A DNA stretch of 64,000 nt. It comes from Polytrichum commune (lineage: Eukaryota > Streptophyta > Polytrichopsida > Polytrichales > Polytrichaceae). The translations under genes and the position numbers were made by a program. The stretch is from the NCBI GenBank assembly GCA_950295325.1, contig OX485805.1, forward strand, positions 45,842,758 through 45,906,757. The letters run 5' to 3'. Below the pieces are notes generated by a model. That model had not been told where the DNA came from, made no database searches, and worked only from the letters and a program-made list of their open reading frames with translations. This document shows positions 35,862-48,429 of this stretch, in pieces. Every line of letters starts with the position of its first letter. The first letter of the stretch is position 1.

Positions 35862-36574
35862 AATACGACACCCTTGATATCACGACACATCTTTGCAAGA
35901 CCAAACTTTTTGGTCCAAAGCTCCCTCTTTTATACGACTACGACACTCGATAATGTGACATTTAGAATGTCCATTTTGTCATGTCAAAGAGGTAGTTAAT
36001 GTCAAAATTATTTTCATCTATGTTATGTACATCTAACATACATCTATTTTCACTTGGGAATTGCTTGGGAACTTCACTTGCCATTGGGATTTTAACAAGA
36101 ATTAGGGTTACTAGTGCAGAATGGACATGGTTAGCGTTAGAGTGGCATCCTGCCTAGTATGTTGCTAAACGCCATGCATCGTTGTTGTCTAGTTTCTTGT
36201 TAGAGAACTCTTTATATTTTGGTGTTAATGAAATTATTACTTTTCAAAAGTTAGTAGAAAATTTAGGTAAGACGACAATTGCTAACTTGGGTAGGCAACA
36301 CTAGGGATCTTTGGACTCCTATTTCAAGAGTTCTTGAGAATATTTGTATTTGTTTGGAGTTATAGGTTATTATTTCATACCATCTACATTGCTTAAACTT
36401 GTGTTTTCTCTATCTATCTATCTATCTATAAACTCATATTTTTTATGTTTTCATATTCCCTCAATAATACGACAACTTTATGCCATTCGTCATACTAATA
36501 AGAGGACGACACCTCGACAATACAACTTTTTTGTGTTTCCCAAACGTGTCATACTAAAAAGGGAAAACAATATT

Positions 36575-36690
36575 CATTTGAAGTATATTCCTCTAAAATG
36601 ATTGGTAATTCTCTTGAAGTCTTGAACTTCAACCGGTTAATATGTAACTAACCGCTGGTTCTCCCTAGACACTAGTCCATCAAATTACAA
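36575..36690. repeat. Remnant of a foldback right-arm unit
   Basis: GTATATTCCTCTAAAATGAT, then CTTGAACTTCAACCGGTTA, then ACCGCTGGTTCTCCC match the tandem unit of 40840-41205. Confidence 0.5.
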
Positions 36691-36756
36691 ACATGATAAA
36701 AACAACACGACTTTCACGTGCCGGCGAAGTTGGCGAAAACACTATAGTACACCATG

Positions 36757-37175
36757 TATGGTATTTAGTGTCACATGCGTAACAATGTCACTTGTCTTAT
36801 TTTGAGGCATATGCTAGGTTACATTGCTGACCAATAACTTCATTATGAGTGTCACCTCATGACACTTGGTGTTCAAGTGCAATTTATTGAGGTTTTGGCA
36901 TGGGTGTGTTCACTAATGTTATGAGGTGTATGCCTACATTACACAATGATGTACAAGTTCACTAAAGTCTACATGAATGACACTTGGTGTTAATAAGTTC
37001 AAGAATTAATTAATCTTGCATTCATCTTGGATACAATTATGTAAACATATGACAGTTGTCATTAGTATGCTCAAAGGTATCTATCCCTTTGCATAATAAA
37101 TTGGAAAACTATCATCTCAAGTATCCCAATGTGCTATGCTAAATGTCATAATGCAAATAAATCTTCACTAAGCAA
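36757..37175 (+). repeat. Dispersed repeat family E, copy 2
   Basis: This is the counterpart of 31600-32010, in the same orientation, about 5.15 kb downstream. Confidence 0.65.
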
Positions 37176-37572
37176 AATTAATTTATATATATTTTGGAGT
37201 AATTGATTTAAATTTGAGATTCTTTCTTTTTCAACACCTTGACAATATATAAAACTCAACCAATCCAATATGTAACATTCAAAATGGGTAAATGAAATGA
37301 ATATGATTTTAGAGTCGAGGATGCCAAAAAGCTAATGGGATTGGTGAGGCTAAACACGAGGACGGTCATATTCCAACTTGTATTTTCAACAACAAAGCAA
37401 ATCTACTATCCCATGTTCCACATGACAGTGTTGACCATCAAGACGTTGGAAGATAGGTACTCGTGAAAGCTTTGCCGATGTTGACAAAAACCCTATTTTG
37501 CTTCGTTGGAATGGCCAACACATGGGAAATGTGATGCAAGGCGATAATATTCTACCAACAAGGGTTTCCTTA

Positions 37573-38782
37573 GGGGCGGTTTACACCATAGACCATGAAC
37601 TCATCCCACAGAAGATGCCTTATTCCGATGTACGAGTTCATGGTCTACATTTCATGGTCCGAGTTCTTAAATTTTTGATTTACAAAGCCGTTGGGCCCCT
37701 CACTAGGTGTAAACCGAATGTGGACCAAGAGGAATGACCATGCGGCAAGAAGTGGACGTGCTGATTTTTTTAATATAAGCCCAAAAAGGGCAATTTTGGG
37801 AAAAAAACGAAGTTTGACCATTTTGTTGACTTCAATTTGCCTTCACTTGCCTACACATGCCTTCACTTATCTTGTCACTTAGTTTTTTCTTCTTTTCGCC
37901 TTAAAGTTTGATCATTCTCTTGTCATCTCTTGGGCTTCAACTGTCTTCACTTCTTGTTAAATGTGTTGAAGATGTGGTTTGCAAATCTTCTCACAACAAT
38001 TTTTACAAAAAAATGAGCGATTCAATTTGTACATGTTCAATGTAATTTACATGTGACATGTACCTTGTGTTGTCACTACACTAAATAGGATATTTAGTGT
38101 TTGATTATATCTAATGTTGTTACCACCCAACCTTGCTCAACACTAAATTTCAATTCTTTGATTTCCCATTGCGCTTCTTTTAACCACTCTGATCTATAGT
38201 CACTAAACGAACGACTACGTATTTTTCTCTTTTTGTTTTGAAAATGTATTTTTTAAACATTCTGGGGCGTGTAATATACTGTTGGAAAGGTATTTTCAAG
38301 ACCTTTCCAATGGTATATTACACGCCCCCGAATTCCAAACATTTCAGCTGGTAGACCAAAAAAATAAATATGCACTTGAATTCTTGAGTTCTAGATGTCC
38401 CACGTTGTTTGATGAAACACGTGTAAGCCGGTTTAAGGGGTAGGGCAAGGTAGTGCCAGTATGTCTCATGGGCTATAATATAATTAAGGCACATAAAAGG
38501 TAGATTCATTAAAACATTCTTGAAATGGCATTTCTCTAACATGGGCCCTTGCCTTTTCCTACCAGACCACCTCTCTGGCCTCTCTCACCGCAAAACCCGT
38601 TGGACCATGTCAATGAATTTAGTAGGCCTTAAAAATTATATTTTGGGGACCTCAACCTCCATGGTCCCTATGCCATTTTTTCCTTAGTGTAAACCGAAGT
38701 TGTCCCGGGACAAATTCAAGAGCCAATCAGCTGCCTTGCAGAGCCCTGGTCCAACTTCATGGTCCATAGTGTAAACTGCCCC
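37573..38782. mobile_element. Harbinger-like element, 1.2 kb, TTA target duplication
   Basis: The left terminus GGGGCGGTTTACACCATAGA is mirrored by a right terminus ending CATAGTGTAAACTGCCCC. TTA flanks both sides (37570-37572 and 38783-38785). The interior contains a second GTGTAAACCGAA pair (about 37713 and 38689) that suggests nesting, plus a hairpin at 38264-38328. No transposase is readable. Confidence 0.7.
38264..38328. repeat. Near-perfect 28-bp inverted repeat
   Basis: GGGGCGTGTAATATACTGTT and onward (38264-38291) pairs with 38301-38328 with two mismatches, around a 9-nt loop. Confidence 0.75.
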
Positions 38783-39040
38783 TTACACTAGTATCCATTG
38801 ACCATGAACGCTACTTTCTAAAATCTCTCATTGGTTGAGAATTGAGTAGTGGTCCCACCTCATTTTACACAAAGGTTGCCAAACATAAAACCGACCATGG
38901 GTGAGCATGTCAAAGAATAGGATAAGAAAGTGATGTGGAATCCTACATGTCCAAAATTGAATATTATTTGATGATCATCTAGATTTGCAGCTAGAGAACC
39001 CAAATTAGTTCCCACATAAAAAAAACAATTATGTTAGAAC

Positions 39041-39077
39041 ACACACACACACACACACACGTGTGTGTGTGTGTGTA
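39041..39077. repeat. (AC)n(GT)n self-complementary microsatellite
   Basis: An AC run switches to a GT run at about 39061, making a perfect dyad. Confidence 0.85.
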
Positions 39078-39996
39078 TGCAAACTTCACTATAATTTTAA
39101 GTAACTATTTGTATTTAGTACTTTAAGGTTTTTTTCATTTGCATCAAAAACACTACATCCCAGTCTAAGTTCGCTTACATTTTTTGGTCTCACGATCATG
39201 ATATTCTCGATGGTTTCAAATGTATGCTACGATACATAGAGTAGACACGCCCATTTCCGATACCCCCCTCCCCCCCGTGAAACTCAATACATAGAGTCCC
39301 GCAAAGTTGTGAAGTCCCACACATGTAGATGTCATTTTCTAACTTATAAAAAAGTCATGAAGAATCACACATGTAGCCGTCACATTCGACGTGGATGGAA
39401 CAAATAAGTCAAAAGATACAAATTCAGGCATCTTGGAAAAGCCCTAAAAAGACACTTGTAGCACTCAGGTTTTTGTCTCCTATGCTTGAATACGAGTTAG
39501 AAGTCCCTTTAAAAATTTACAATAACTTTGAACCTTGAAAAAAAGTATGATCATTTTCTTCCCTTAAACATTGTGATTCCAATTTGTGGACATGTGAAAA
39601 ATCACCCAAACATCACACCTACACCTACACCTACACCTACACTACATACACTTATGAGAAAACCACGTAAATCAAACGGGAATAGGTCCACCTACTCTAC
39701 TTGGCATTGCCTAGTGGCATAAGTGGGGCCTTATTATTAGTATTGCCTCGTCACACATGTGGCATGATGTGGCATGGTGACATGGCGGTCCTCTTTCGCT
39801 TAAGCTAGATCAATGAATGGGAGCCCGGATTCCTGTACGCCAGGCCTGAAAAGGCACTTCCCGTCGGCAGCCAACTTGCATACTTTGGATAAACGTTAAC
39901 CACCCAAGTGTTGGCACCTCATTCATGCATTCATTCATTCATTCATTGCCTGGGCAACCACCAAGCCCCGCTTTTGGATAGTGTATCTCCAACTAA

Positions 39997-40494
39997 GGGC
40001 CACTTCACACATGAGCCAAGAGCCGTGACCATGAAATTGTGAGAGCCCAAAAGAACGTGTCCAAAGGTTGTCCCAACACATCTTCAAAATCATGTAGTGT
40101 GGTCACGAACTCTCAAGTGTAGTGTGAAGACATATGTGAGTAGGCCCTCAACCAAATGCTATTCAATGAATTTTTATGCATGTGAGTCCTCACACATGAT
40201 AAAATAGAATAAACCAACGGTTGTGAGCGTTCGGAGTGCCATGGTCTCCCGCTTTTGTGTTAGGCCTACCTTCAAGAGGTGGTTTCTGAAAATAGTTTAA
40301 GTGACCATGAAACATGATCCATTCAATGCTATGTAGGAATCCATGTAGACTTTACATCCATCTTGCATTCACATACTTCATGGGTCCCTCAAGCGTAGTG
40401 TGAAGCAAACTTGCACCGGCTGCGCCTTTTCCACCAATGAGAGTGCTTGAAGTGTAGTGGTCGTGGGCTCTCAATCTCGTGTGTGAAGTGGCCC
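39997..40494 (+). mobile_element. PIF/Harbinger-type (Tourist-like) MITE family A, copy 2
   Basis: This 498-bp copy closely matches 28045-28553. TAA flanks at 39994-39996 and 40495-40497, with termini GGGCCACTTCACACATGAGC and its inverse. Confidence 0.8.
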
Positions 40495-40509
40495 TAAGGG
40501 CCCAGTGTC

Positions 40510-41210
40510 CGGGGACTATAATCGGGGAGAACCGGCAGTTAGTTACAGATGAACCGGTTGAGTTTGAAAAATAACCGGTTGAATCTCAAGACTGCAGGAA
40601 ATTACCCATCATTTTAGAGGAATTTATGGGATATACCAAATTTAGTAAAGGAAAACCGGAGGATGTCAACATGTAACCGGTTGGACTTGCAAACACTAGG
40701 ATCTCAACCGATTATGTCCGTCCAAAAATTTCCCTGATCACTGTCCGGGGAGGTTTTTGGGCATAAGATAACCAGTCAAGATCCTAGTGATGTTTCCAAG
40801 TCCAACGGTTACATGTTGTGGTCTCTTCGGTTTTCTTCATGAAAAGAGGTATATTCCATAGATTCCTCTAAAATGATGAGTGATTTTTCTAAGGTCTTGA
40901 ACTTCAACCGGTTATATCTCAAACTCAACTGATTCATATTGTGATTTCTTGGGGTTTCTTCATGAAAAGGAGGTATATTCTATAGATTCCTCTCAAATGA
41001 TGAGTGATTTTTCTAAAGTCTTGAACTTCAACCGGTCATTTCTCAAACTCAACCAATTCGTATTGTATTTTCTTGGGTTTTCTTTATTGATATGAGGTAT
41101 GTTCTATAGATTCCTCCAAAATGATGAGTAATTTCTCTAAAGTCTTGGACTTTGAGAGGTCGTTTCTCAAACTCAACCGGTTCATTTGTAACCGGTGGTC
41201 GGGTCTCCAT
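40510..41210. mobile_element. Foldback-like element with internally repeated arms
   Basis: Outer ends match inversely: AACCGGCAGTTAGTTACAGA at 40530 against ATTTGTAACCGGTGG at 41190. The centre lies near 40745, around GATCACTGTCCGG. The right arm holds three tandem units of about 128 bp (GAGGTATATTCYATAGATTC ... CTTGAACTTCAACCGG) at about 40847, 40971 and 41093. The left arm has one unit. Unequal internal repeat number in inverted arms is typical of foldback transposons. Confidence 0.65.
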
Positions 41211-41225
41211 GTTTGTTCATTGTAA

Positions 41226-41565
41226 GGAGCCACTTCACACACGAGACTGAATGCCCGTGACCGTTGCATTCAAATATCTCTCATTGGTTGAAAAGGCCGA
41301 GACTATCTAGGTTTGCTTCAAACTAGAAGGCGAAGGCGTAAGGGTTCAAAGGAATTGTCATGGATGAACAATCTACACGGGCTTCTGTATTGGCATATTA
41401 TGGATAATGTTTCATGGCATGCCAAGTTTTGCACCTAGCCCACCTTCAAGAGATATGTTTGGCGCAAATTTTGGCAAACCATGTCAATGATACATGCTTT
41501 GGATGAGAATTAAGGGCCCTCACAATTACATGGTCATGGCCTTCGGCTCATATGTAGAGCGGTCC
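41226..41565 (-). mobile_element. MITE family A, copy 3 (inverted, shortened)
   Basis: It is flanked by TAA (41223-41225 and 41566-41568). The right end is the inverse of the left end of copies 1 and 2 (CATGGTCATGGCC ... GGCTCATATGTAGAGCGGTCC). At 340 bp, it lacks part of the middle. Confidence 0.7.
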
Positions 41566-41577
41566 TAAGTAATAAGG

Positions 41578-42125
41578 GCGGGTTTACACTAGGGTCAAGG
41601 ACCAAAGTAACTTTGTGATTGAGCAATCCTAGTGGTTGAGAGTTAAAGTTTGGACCCAAGGACTCAGTTTATACTAGGGTTTGGGTTCAAGGTATGGATA
41701 AAGCAAGTGGTGTTAATCTGCATCATTTTTTACGCAATCACTAAGCTCCAGGCCTATATATCATTGAGTAATAATGGGAGGTGTGCACTGGGCTTCAAGA
41801 CCCAAGAAACTCCAAAATTGAGCAATCCTACTAGTTGAGAGTAATATTTTTCTTGAACCCAAGGAGTGCATACTAGGGGTATGGGTTTGAAGGTATGAAT
41901 AAAAGAAAGTGGCATCATTTTCTGCGTAGTCACTGAGCATTGGGCCTAGTCAATAATGGCAAGTTTACACTAGGGTCCAAGACCTAAGAAACTCCAAAAT
42001 TGAGCAATTCTATTTATTGAGAGCATTTTTTTTGGACCCAAAGAGTTTTATACTAGGGTTTGGGTTAAGGTATGAAAAAGAAGAAGCAAGTGGCGCTAAT
42101 GTGGCATCACTTTCCAGCCTAATCT
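41578..42125 (+). repeat. Three tandem units of about 180 bp
   Basis: Units repeat GTTTACACTAGGGTC, then AACTCCAAAATTGAGCAAT, then CTAGTTGAGAGT, then GGACCCAAGGA, then TACTAGGGTTTGGGTT, then AAGGTATG. Starts are near 41585, 41775 and 41957. Confidence 0.65.
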
Positions 42126-42239
42126 CAACACTCCTCACTCAAGAAAATAGACTTTCTAACTTGAGAAACCAATCTTCAAGCTTGGGTCCGAAAGTCAAGT
42201 CCATTAAGGGGTGTTTCGAACCTCAAGTTTCCTAGACCC

Positions 42240-45200
42240 ATATCATAATGTTACTCCACCCTAACATGAGCGAACATATCATATATTATGACCTTTGATG
42301 GATTCTAATGTAAAGGTACATATTCAACTCTAACATGCACATATCCAAAATAAATCCATTATAGGTAATTTGTGACTTTCATTTGAAATTAGAATAAGCT
42401 TTTAATCTTGACTTCAAACAATTGTCATGTTCGTGACTTGGATTTGCTAGTATGTGTTTATGTGATTTTTATTTTGTTGTCAACCTCTACATTTGATAAA
42501 ATCCAGATAGGTCATCTCTTCCCTAATCATACTCCTCTATTGAGTGGCATATGATAAGCCGTGCACTTAAGAACAAACAACAAAATGAAACATGTTAAAA
42601 TGCATTGAGATGGGGTTGAGATTGTGCTACGCGCTTAAAACACAAACAACATTAGAGGTGCAATAGTTAACACAAATTGTGAGGTTCTATGTAATCGATT
42701 AATGAGAAAGAAAATCCTCACTTTGACCTCTTATAATATTAGCATCTAGGTCCCAATTCCGAAACGTGAAATGATAGTTTTGTGATTCTTAATTAGTATA
42801 TGAGATGAGATATTTCTCAATTCGTCCTAACAACCAAAGTTGACCATGGAGTTGGAAACGGTTGCAATCTATCGGCCACATACCTTAAACTTTGAGTTAG
42901 TGTGGCATTAGGATTGATGTGCCATGTTAAATGACGCATAGATGAAAGTAGCCTTCACACCTTGTCAATTAACAATATGTTTCCCTATACCACCTTCTCT
43001 AGTTGCCACCCAACAATTGCAAGATCATTCACGTGGTTCGAATAGTGTGGGCCACATGGAGTCATATGTATAGTGTAGGAGAAAATATGATCCCAAACAA
43101 TCCAGTTCCATAAAACTATTGTGTTAATTGTTACATTGAATCTAGACCTCTCATAGACTGGTCGTGCCAATTTTCAAGCGTGCACATGTATACGGTATTG
43201 CACTGCAACATGTAGTTCATCGAAATTTGTTCAAGTCCCCCTCAAGTCGGGCCCAAATCACTTAATGTGCCCTACCCTACTGCTCTCCTATCGAAACTTG
43301 ATTCATTAGCATTACTGTAGCTCTCTAATAGCTTGGGCACCTTTATGCCTAGTAATTAATCAAAGTGTGAAAGTAAGTTATAGGCAACCCAAGAAACGAT
43401 ATTATAAAATTGGGCACATTAAAAAAGTAATCTAAAATGAGTTAGACATTCATTCCCATTTTTATGGTAGTGTGTCAACATGACTTGTGTAGCAAATTCA
43501 CGGTTGTATTGTTTTTAGACCATGAGTGAGATTGATGATGCGTGAAGACACTATCAAAGTTATTTGATGCTACCTTGTTGGATTCCAGTGGATGTCACTT
43601 GCATTATTGTGATTTTAGGCACTCTTTGAATGTGTGTGTGTGTATGTGTGTTTTTCTTTCGACACTCAACGGAATTAAATTTCCATAATTTTAGGCACCA
43701 TTAGAATTCGTGATTTCTCCCAAGCTACTAGAGAGCTATGGTAGTGACCTCTCCCGTGCCAAAAAGATTTAGTGAAAGGAAGAAGATTAATAAACTCAAA
43801 TGGAAGGGATCCACATCACAACAAATGTGAATCTATCCTTGGCCACATGGCTCAAGTGTAAAGTTATGATTGTGCAAGAATAGTGGAGGGAAGAAACCTT
43901 CTTTGAATATTGATCTTTTATAGGTGTGCACGCAATTGCCTTTCATTTCTCAATAATATGTGTTGAGGTGACTAACCAAAAATTGGGGGTCATTTCCTAC
44001 TTTTTTTGGGCAACTATCCACACGTTGTTTTAAATCACATGCATGAAGTGATTCCTCCATGTGGTTGATCACATGCTTCACCCAACAATGAACCTTTGAT
44101 TGGTCAAATTTACGTAGAAATGAGTGGAATGCTTGTGTGATCCACTAGATGGGAACAACCCAATAGTTGAGCACTTCCACAATATTCTTACCTAAATTGT
44201 GCAAGCCACAATGAGCTAGCTACCTTGCAATTGGAGTAAGTAAAATTTCCCATGTTTCAAGCTACATAACTGCAAATAATTTATTAGAATACAAATATTA
44301 TCCAAAAGTTAAGTTGAACGGTTGATGTCAACATAAGGACATATTCACAAAACATCAAAAACATCAAAATAAATAATAAACCTATCTAAGAGAATTTAGC
44401 ATCATTGTTCTTAATGCAAAGTTTGGATTGGAGTGGCAACCATTAATGGGAGTGAACATCGTCCCACAACAAAAACATGACCACTTCTTGATTTAACTTT
44501 TTCTTTTCCAATTATTTTCATCATTTTCATCATCTCCAAATTGCACATGTTGGGTGTCTATGGGTAGATATCTACATTGGCTTGATGTTCATAGTTTTTT
44601 TAATTAATTATTTAGGATGAACGAGGCGGTGCAGTTAATATAGGGGAAAAATCATCCATCATCCATAAAATATAGCTTGGGAAGTCAGGGGTAAAATGAA
44701 TTAAATACCAACATATAATTGTTCCTTTCTCCACTTCTAACGTAGGAGCACTTAAAACCAACATTATGTACCATTGCCATGCACTTTGAAGTTCTTAAAT
44801 GGGTAAATATCACGGGTAGATCACTCTAAGGTATTTTTGTGCACCATGTGCGGCTGGGGTTTTTTTTGTTTTGGGGCTATTTACCTTCAAGGGCTGAATT
44901 AAAGCCTCCCTATAATTACTTAAATTTCAAAAATGGCCCATTTGCCTGCACCCTTCCATTACTTATATTGTCCAAGTCACTGCAATTTTTTGTACTCTAT
45001 ATTCCCTCTAAGTAATTTTGGACAGACGGAAATCCCAATTATCATCCATCCCCGTGAGTCCTAAACCCATTTACATACCATACTAAACATACCTTCTAGG
45101 ATCCTTATCTTCAGCCCCTATATTCATTTTACAAAAAATAATGGCCTACGTTTTATGTCCATCTAACTTACTTATAATGGGATTGTCTACATTTAATGGC

Positions 45201-45880
45201 CCCTTCATTATTTGGAATTCTTTATAATTTTTATTTCAAATGATTTTAATCCTCTCTATATTATGCCGCACGTCGTTTTTAAAATGCACTAAGTGATCTA
45301 CCCGTGGTAAATATATGTGGTGCATATTGTTGGTTTTAAATTCAATGTTTGTTTTGGGTATATGTACCTTATTGCCCCATTTCAAATACCCCCCCCCCCC
45401 ATCTCACATATGGGATTCCGACAATAAGATTGAAGGTTGTAGCCTTGGGGCTGGACTCTTCATCAGAAACCTAAGTGATGTGTGTGGGTCGCTATGAAAT
45501 TAAACGCTTTGTATACAAGAAGTTTATAGAGAAAACCAATGCATACGTACTAAGATCATCCTAGAAAATGAACTCATGTATTAATTCTAAGCTTTTCAAT
45601 GTAATGTAATAAATGCCTCCACTGCAAATACAAAATATAAATCTCAAATAATTTGAGCATTTAGTACATATAAAATTTACTTTCACTTCTAACCATAAAG
45701 TCATTGAACAATTTCATCCATAGCATGTAACTCAACGATAGCATCAAGCCAACATAGACAAGCGCACAATAACTTAACCACAATTCAAAGAGAGAAAACG
45801 CAAGGGAGCCCATGACCTCTTCATGAGCCTCTAATTTTTAAAAAACCTAAAACCCAAATGCAAACCCCAACAAGAATGGA
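42240..45880. other. Intergenic, no gene seen
   Basis: AT-rich sequence without recognisable coding. 42690-42870 is a dispersed repeat related to 12020-12190. A (TG)n tract at 43629-43652 and a C-run near 45390 occur. Confidence 0.45.
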
Positions 45881-45884
45881 CAAG

Positions 45885-46110
45885 GCACACTAGATATTGT
45901 ATTTAATGTCACTTATTATTTAGAATTACACAATGCTATAACTATTTATTGTATATCTGTTTTTTTTGCCAACAAAGCTCAAATTGGTTGTTTGAACAAT
46001 ATAGAATAGTAACATATTTACTTGGTTAAAAACTACATTTCTAGTACAAAATATATAGCATTGTGTAACTCCAAATAGTAAGTGACACTAAATATCATAT
46101 TTTGTGTAGT
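45885..46110. mobile_element. MITE family B, copy 2
   Basis: It has the same length and layout as 4277-4502. CACACTAGATATTGTATTTA on the left is mirrored by AAATATCATATTTTGTGTAG on the right, with the internal ATGCTATAAC/ATAGCATTGTG pair. Confidence 0.65.
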
Positions 46111-46675
46111 CATCGAGGACTAGATTTACCATATGACAACAATGGATGAAAATGTGAATTGGATGGAACTAACACATCTCTCTAAACCCTAGGGCCCCCT
46201 TTTGTACATCTATCTTTATGTCAACATTCTTAATAGCCTTCTTAAATCTACACACCAAAGAGAAATAATATGTCTCCCTTATGTATACTATGTATGCTAA
46301 TGCCTCAGATTTTACCCCTTGTTTACACTCATGTTAGTTCATACACTGTATGAAGAGTCCAACCCTGAGGGGTTGTAATAATACTTATGGTAGCATATGA
46401 CCAAGGATTCATGCCACTTAAACAAGTTAAAGGTGAAATTGTAAGACCCTCTTATAGCTCAGAGAATTATTTTCTTACCATATTTGACCCTAGAACTAGC
46501 ATCAAAGGCCCCGAATTGGTCATGGGAGATTGAGTTGGGACGACTCAATTATAAACCAATAAGGGGTATGTTTTTACAAGAGTCCTTTACTTGAGTGGCT
46601 ATGTCAAGTGATTTTTGCTTACGAAGAAGCTAAAACATACAACCCCATCGTACACACTTCAAACTTGATGGTGGG

Positions 46676-48420
46676 TTTTTTTTTTTTTTTTTGGATAGAG
46701 CATTGTAGTTTTGTTTAAATGTAGCTATGATTATTATTTTGGTTTGGTTGGGGTTTTGGATTTGGTCGATGGATGTTACATTGTATTGGTATAGTTTGTT
46801 GAGGTATTTATGTGTGTTGTTTTTATGGTCATGTTGGCTATGTAGAGTATTTTATTTAACCATTGTGATTCAAGTAGGGTTTGTTTGATGGGGAATGATT
46901 TTCCTTGGGATTCGACATGTATTTCATATTCTCTTTCTAGTAGAAAGAGGGTTCTAGTTGTTGGGGATCTTGAGGAGGCTGATATTTGAGTGTGGCGAGG
47001 TTTAGGAACCCTCCGTATTTGATTACTATGTATCTAGTGAGTCCTTGGTAGATTTTGCCTAGTTGGCCTTGGTCATCAAGGGCTTGAATAAGTTATTTGC
47101 CAATGCATCGTATGTAATCTAGGAGTGTTAAAGTAGTGTTCATGTTGAAGTCTTCGGTGTCAAGGTGTGTGAGAATGTTGGCTGTGCTTTTTAGGATTTA
47201 CAAATATCCTTGGCGAGTTTACTCATATTTGTCAATTTTTCTAGTGTTTGGTTTTGAGAAAAGGACTCCATAATATGCATAGGCTATGTTGGGTTTGATG
47301 ACCTTGTTGAGTATTTTAGTTTTTCATCTAATTGATGCATGTGATGTTAGGAGTAGTGTGCTTTGGGCTTTTGCTTTGTTCATTGTCATATTTGTTTGGA
47401 TTTGCCACTTGAGAGATGGGACTAGTTGGATACCTAGGTAAGTACACGGTTCGTTTTGTGTGAGGATTGGGAATTGTTTGCCTATATATGTACATATATC
47501 TTACATATATGTATGTGAATATTTGGGCTTGTATGAAGGCTTTGAAGATTGTTGGCTTGAGGTTTCCTTTGTTGGGGCTTCCTGTGATGGCGCATTTTGC
47601 GAGGTTCAGGTCCATGTGCGCCCATACTATCGGTGAGGATGGCTAAATTGTTTGCATAGGTTGTAATTGTGCATGCACAAAGGAAACCTCAAGCCAACAA
47701 TATGTTTGTGGGTTTGTGTATTGTCCATCTATGTGACTTGTGGTGCTATAGTCTTTACCTCCTTGTCTAGTGAAGTTTATTGTGTTGGTTATGAATATGA
47801 TACCTATGTTAGTTGTGAAAGTATGCTAGACAATGTCTTTTGGTGTGGGTGCTTGGGCGATGCCATTGGGGTTTCTTCCCATGAACAAGATGTCTTTATT
47901 AAAGTCTCCATTGAAGAATGTTGTATGTATGTGTTTGTGTGGGTGGTATGATTTCTATGGTTGATTTATTTGGATCTTTATTGCTTGTATTAGGTGTAGG
48001 TCCTCTTGATGGGAGGACATGTATATGGAATTGAGTATGATTGGTTTAATTGGTCTGTTGAGGATTTCTATGATTTAAATATATGGGGATAGTTCAATTG
48101 GGGGTAGTCATTTTTTGATGTTTTCTCTGGAATACATGGATGTGTGAATCATGGGAACACTCCCCTTCTTGTGGGTGTGATTGGGGCGAAAGGCCTTCTC
48201 ATACACGTGCGTATGTCAATAGTGTTGTTATTTATTATTTACTAGTTTGGAAATTTGTTATCTATGTATTTGCCAGATTTGTTCTTTTGGAGTTTTGTCT
48301 CTTGGATATGTATGATTTGGTGGTGGAATTGTGCATCTTTGTGTCATTATTGAATCGAATTATTAAATTCAGTTGGAGCTTAGTGAGTGGCTTAGAGGTG
48401 GTCCACATTAATCTTAAATT
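46676..48420 (-). pseudogene. Decayed APE-type LINE (non-LTR retrotransposon) with poly(A) tail
   Basis: On the minus strand the broken frames give, in order, an endonuclease-like part (GVFPMIHTSMYS-like near 48150, FNGDFNKDILFMGRNPNG near 47880, TTSHIDGQYTNPQTY near 47710), then the RT thumb/C-terminal part (MDLNLAKCAITGSPNKGN near 47600, EPCTYLGIQLVPSLKWQ near 47420, IKPNIAYAYYGVLFSKP near 47270, QALDDQGQLGKIYQGLTRYI near 47060). GDFN and SHIDG fit an APE endonuclease. The segment that should hold the RT palm is missing between 47690 and 47640. The 3' end is an A-run (T17 on plus, 46676-46692). Many stops and shifts make it inactive. Confidence 0.8.
47549..47702. repeat. 23-bp exact inverted repeat at the LINE deletion junction
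   Basis: ATTGTTGGCTTGAGGTTTCC at about 47551 reappears inverted at about 47679-47701. It flanks about 105 bp at the point where the LINE has lost its RT core. Confidence 0.75.
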
Positions 48421-48429
48421 TTAGATTCT

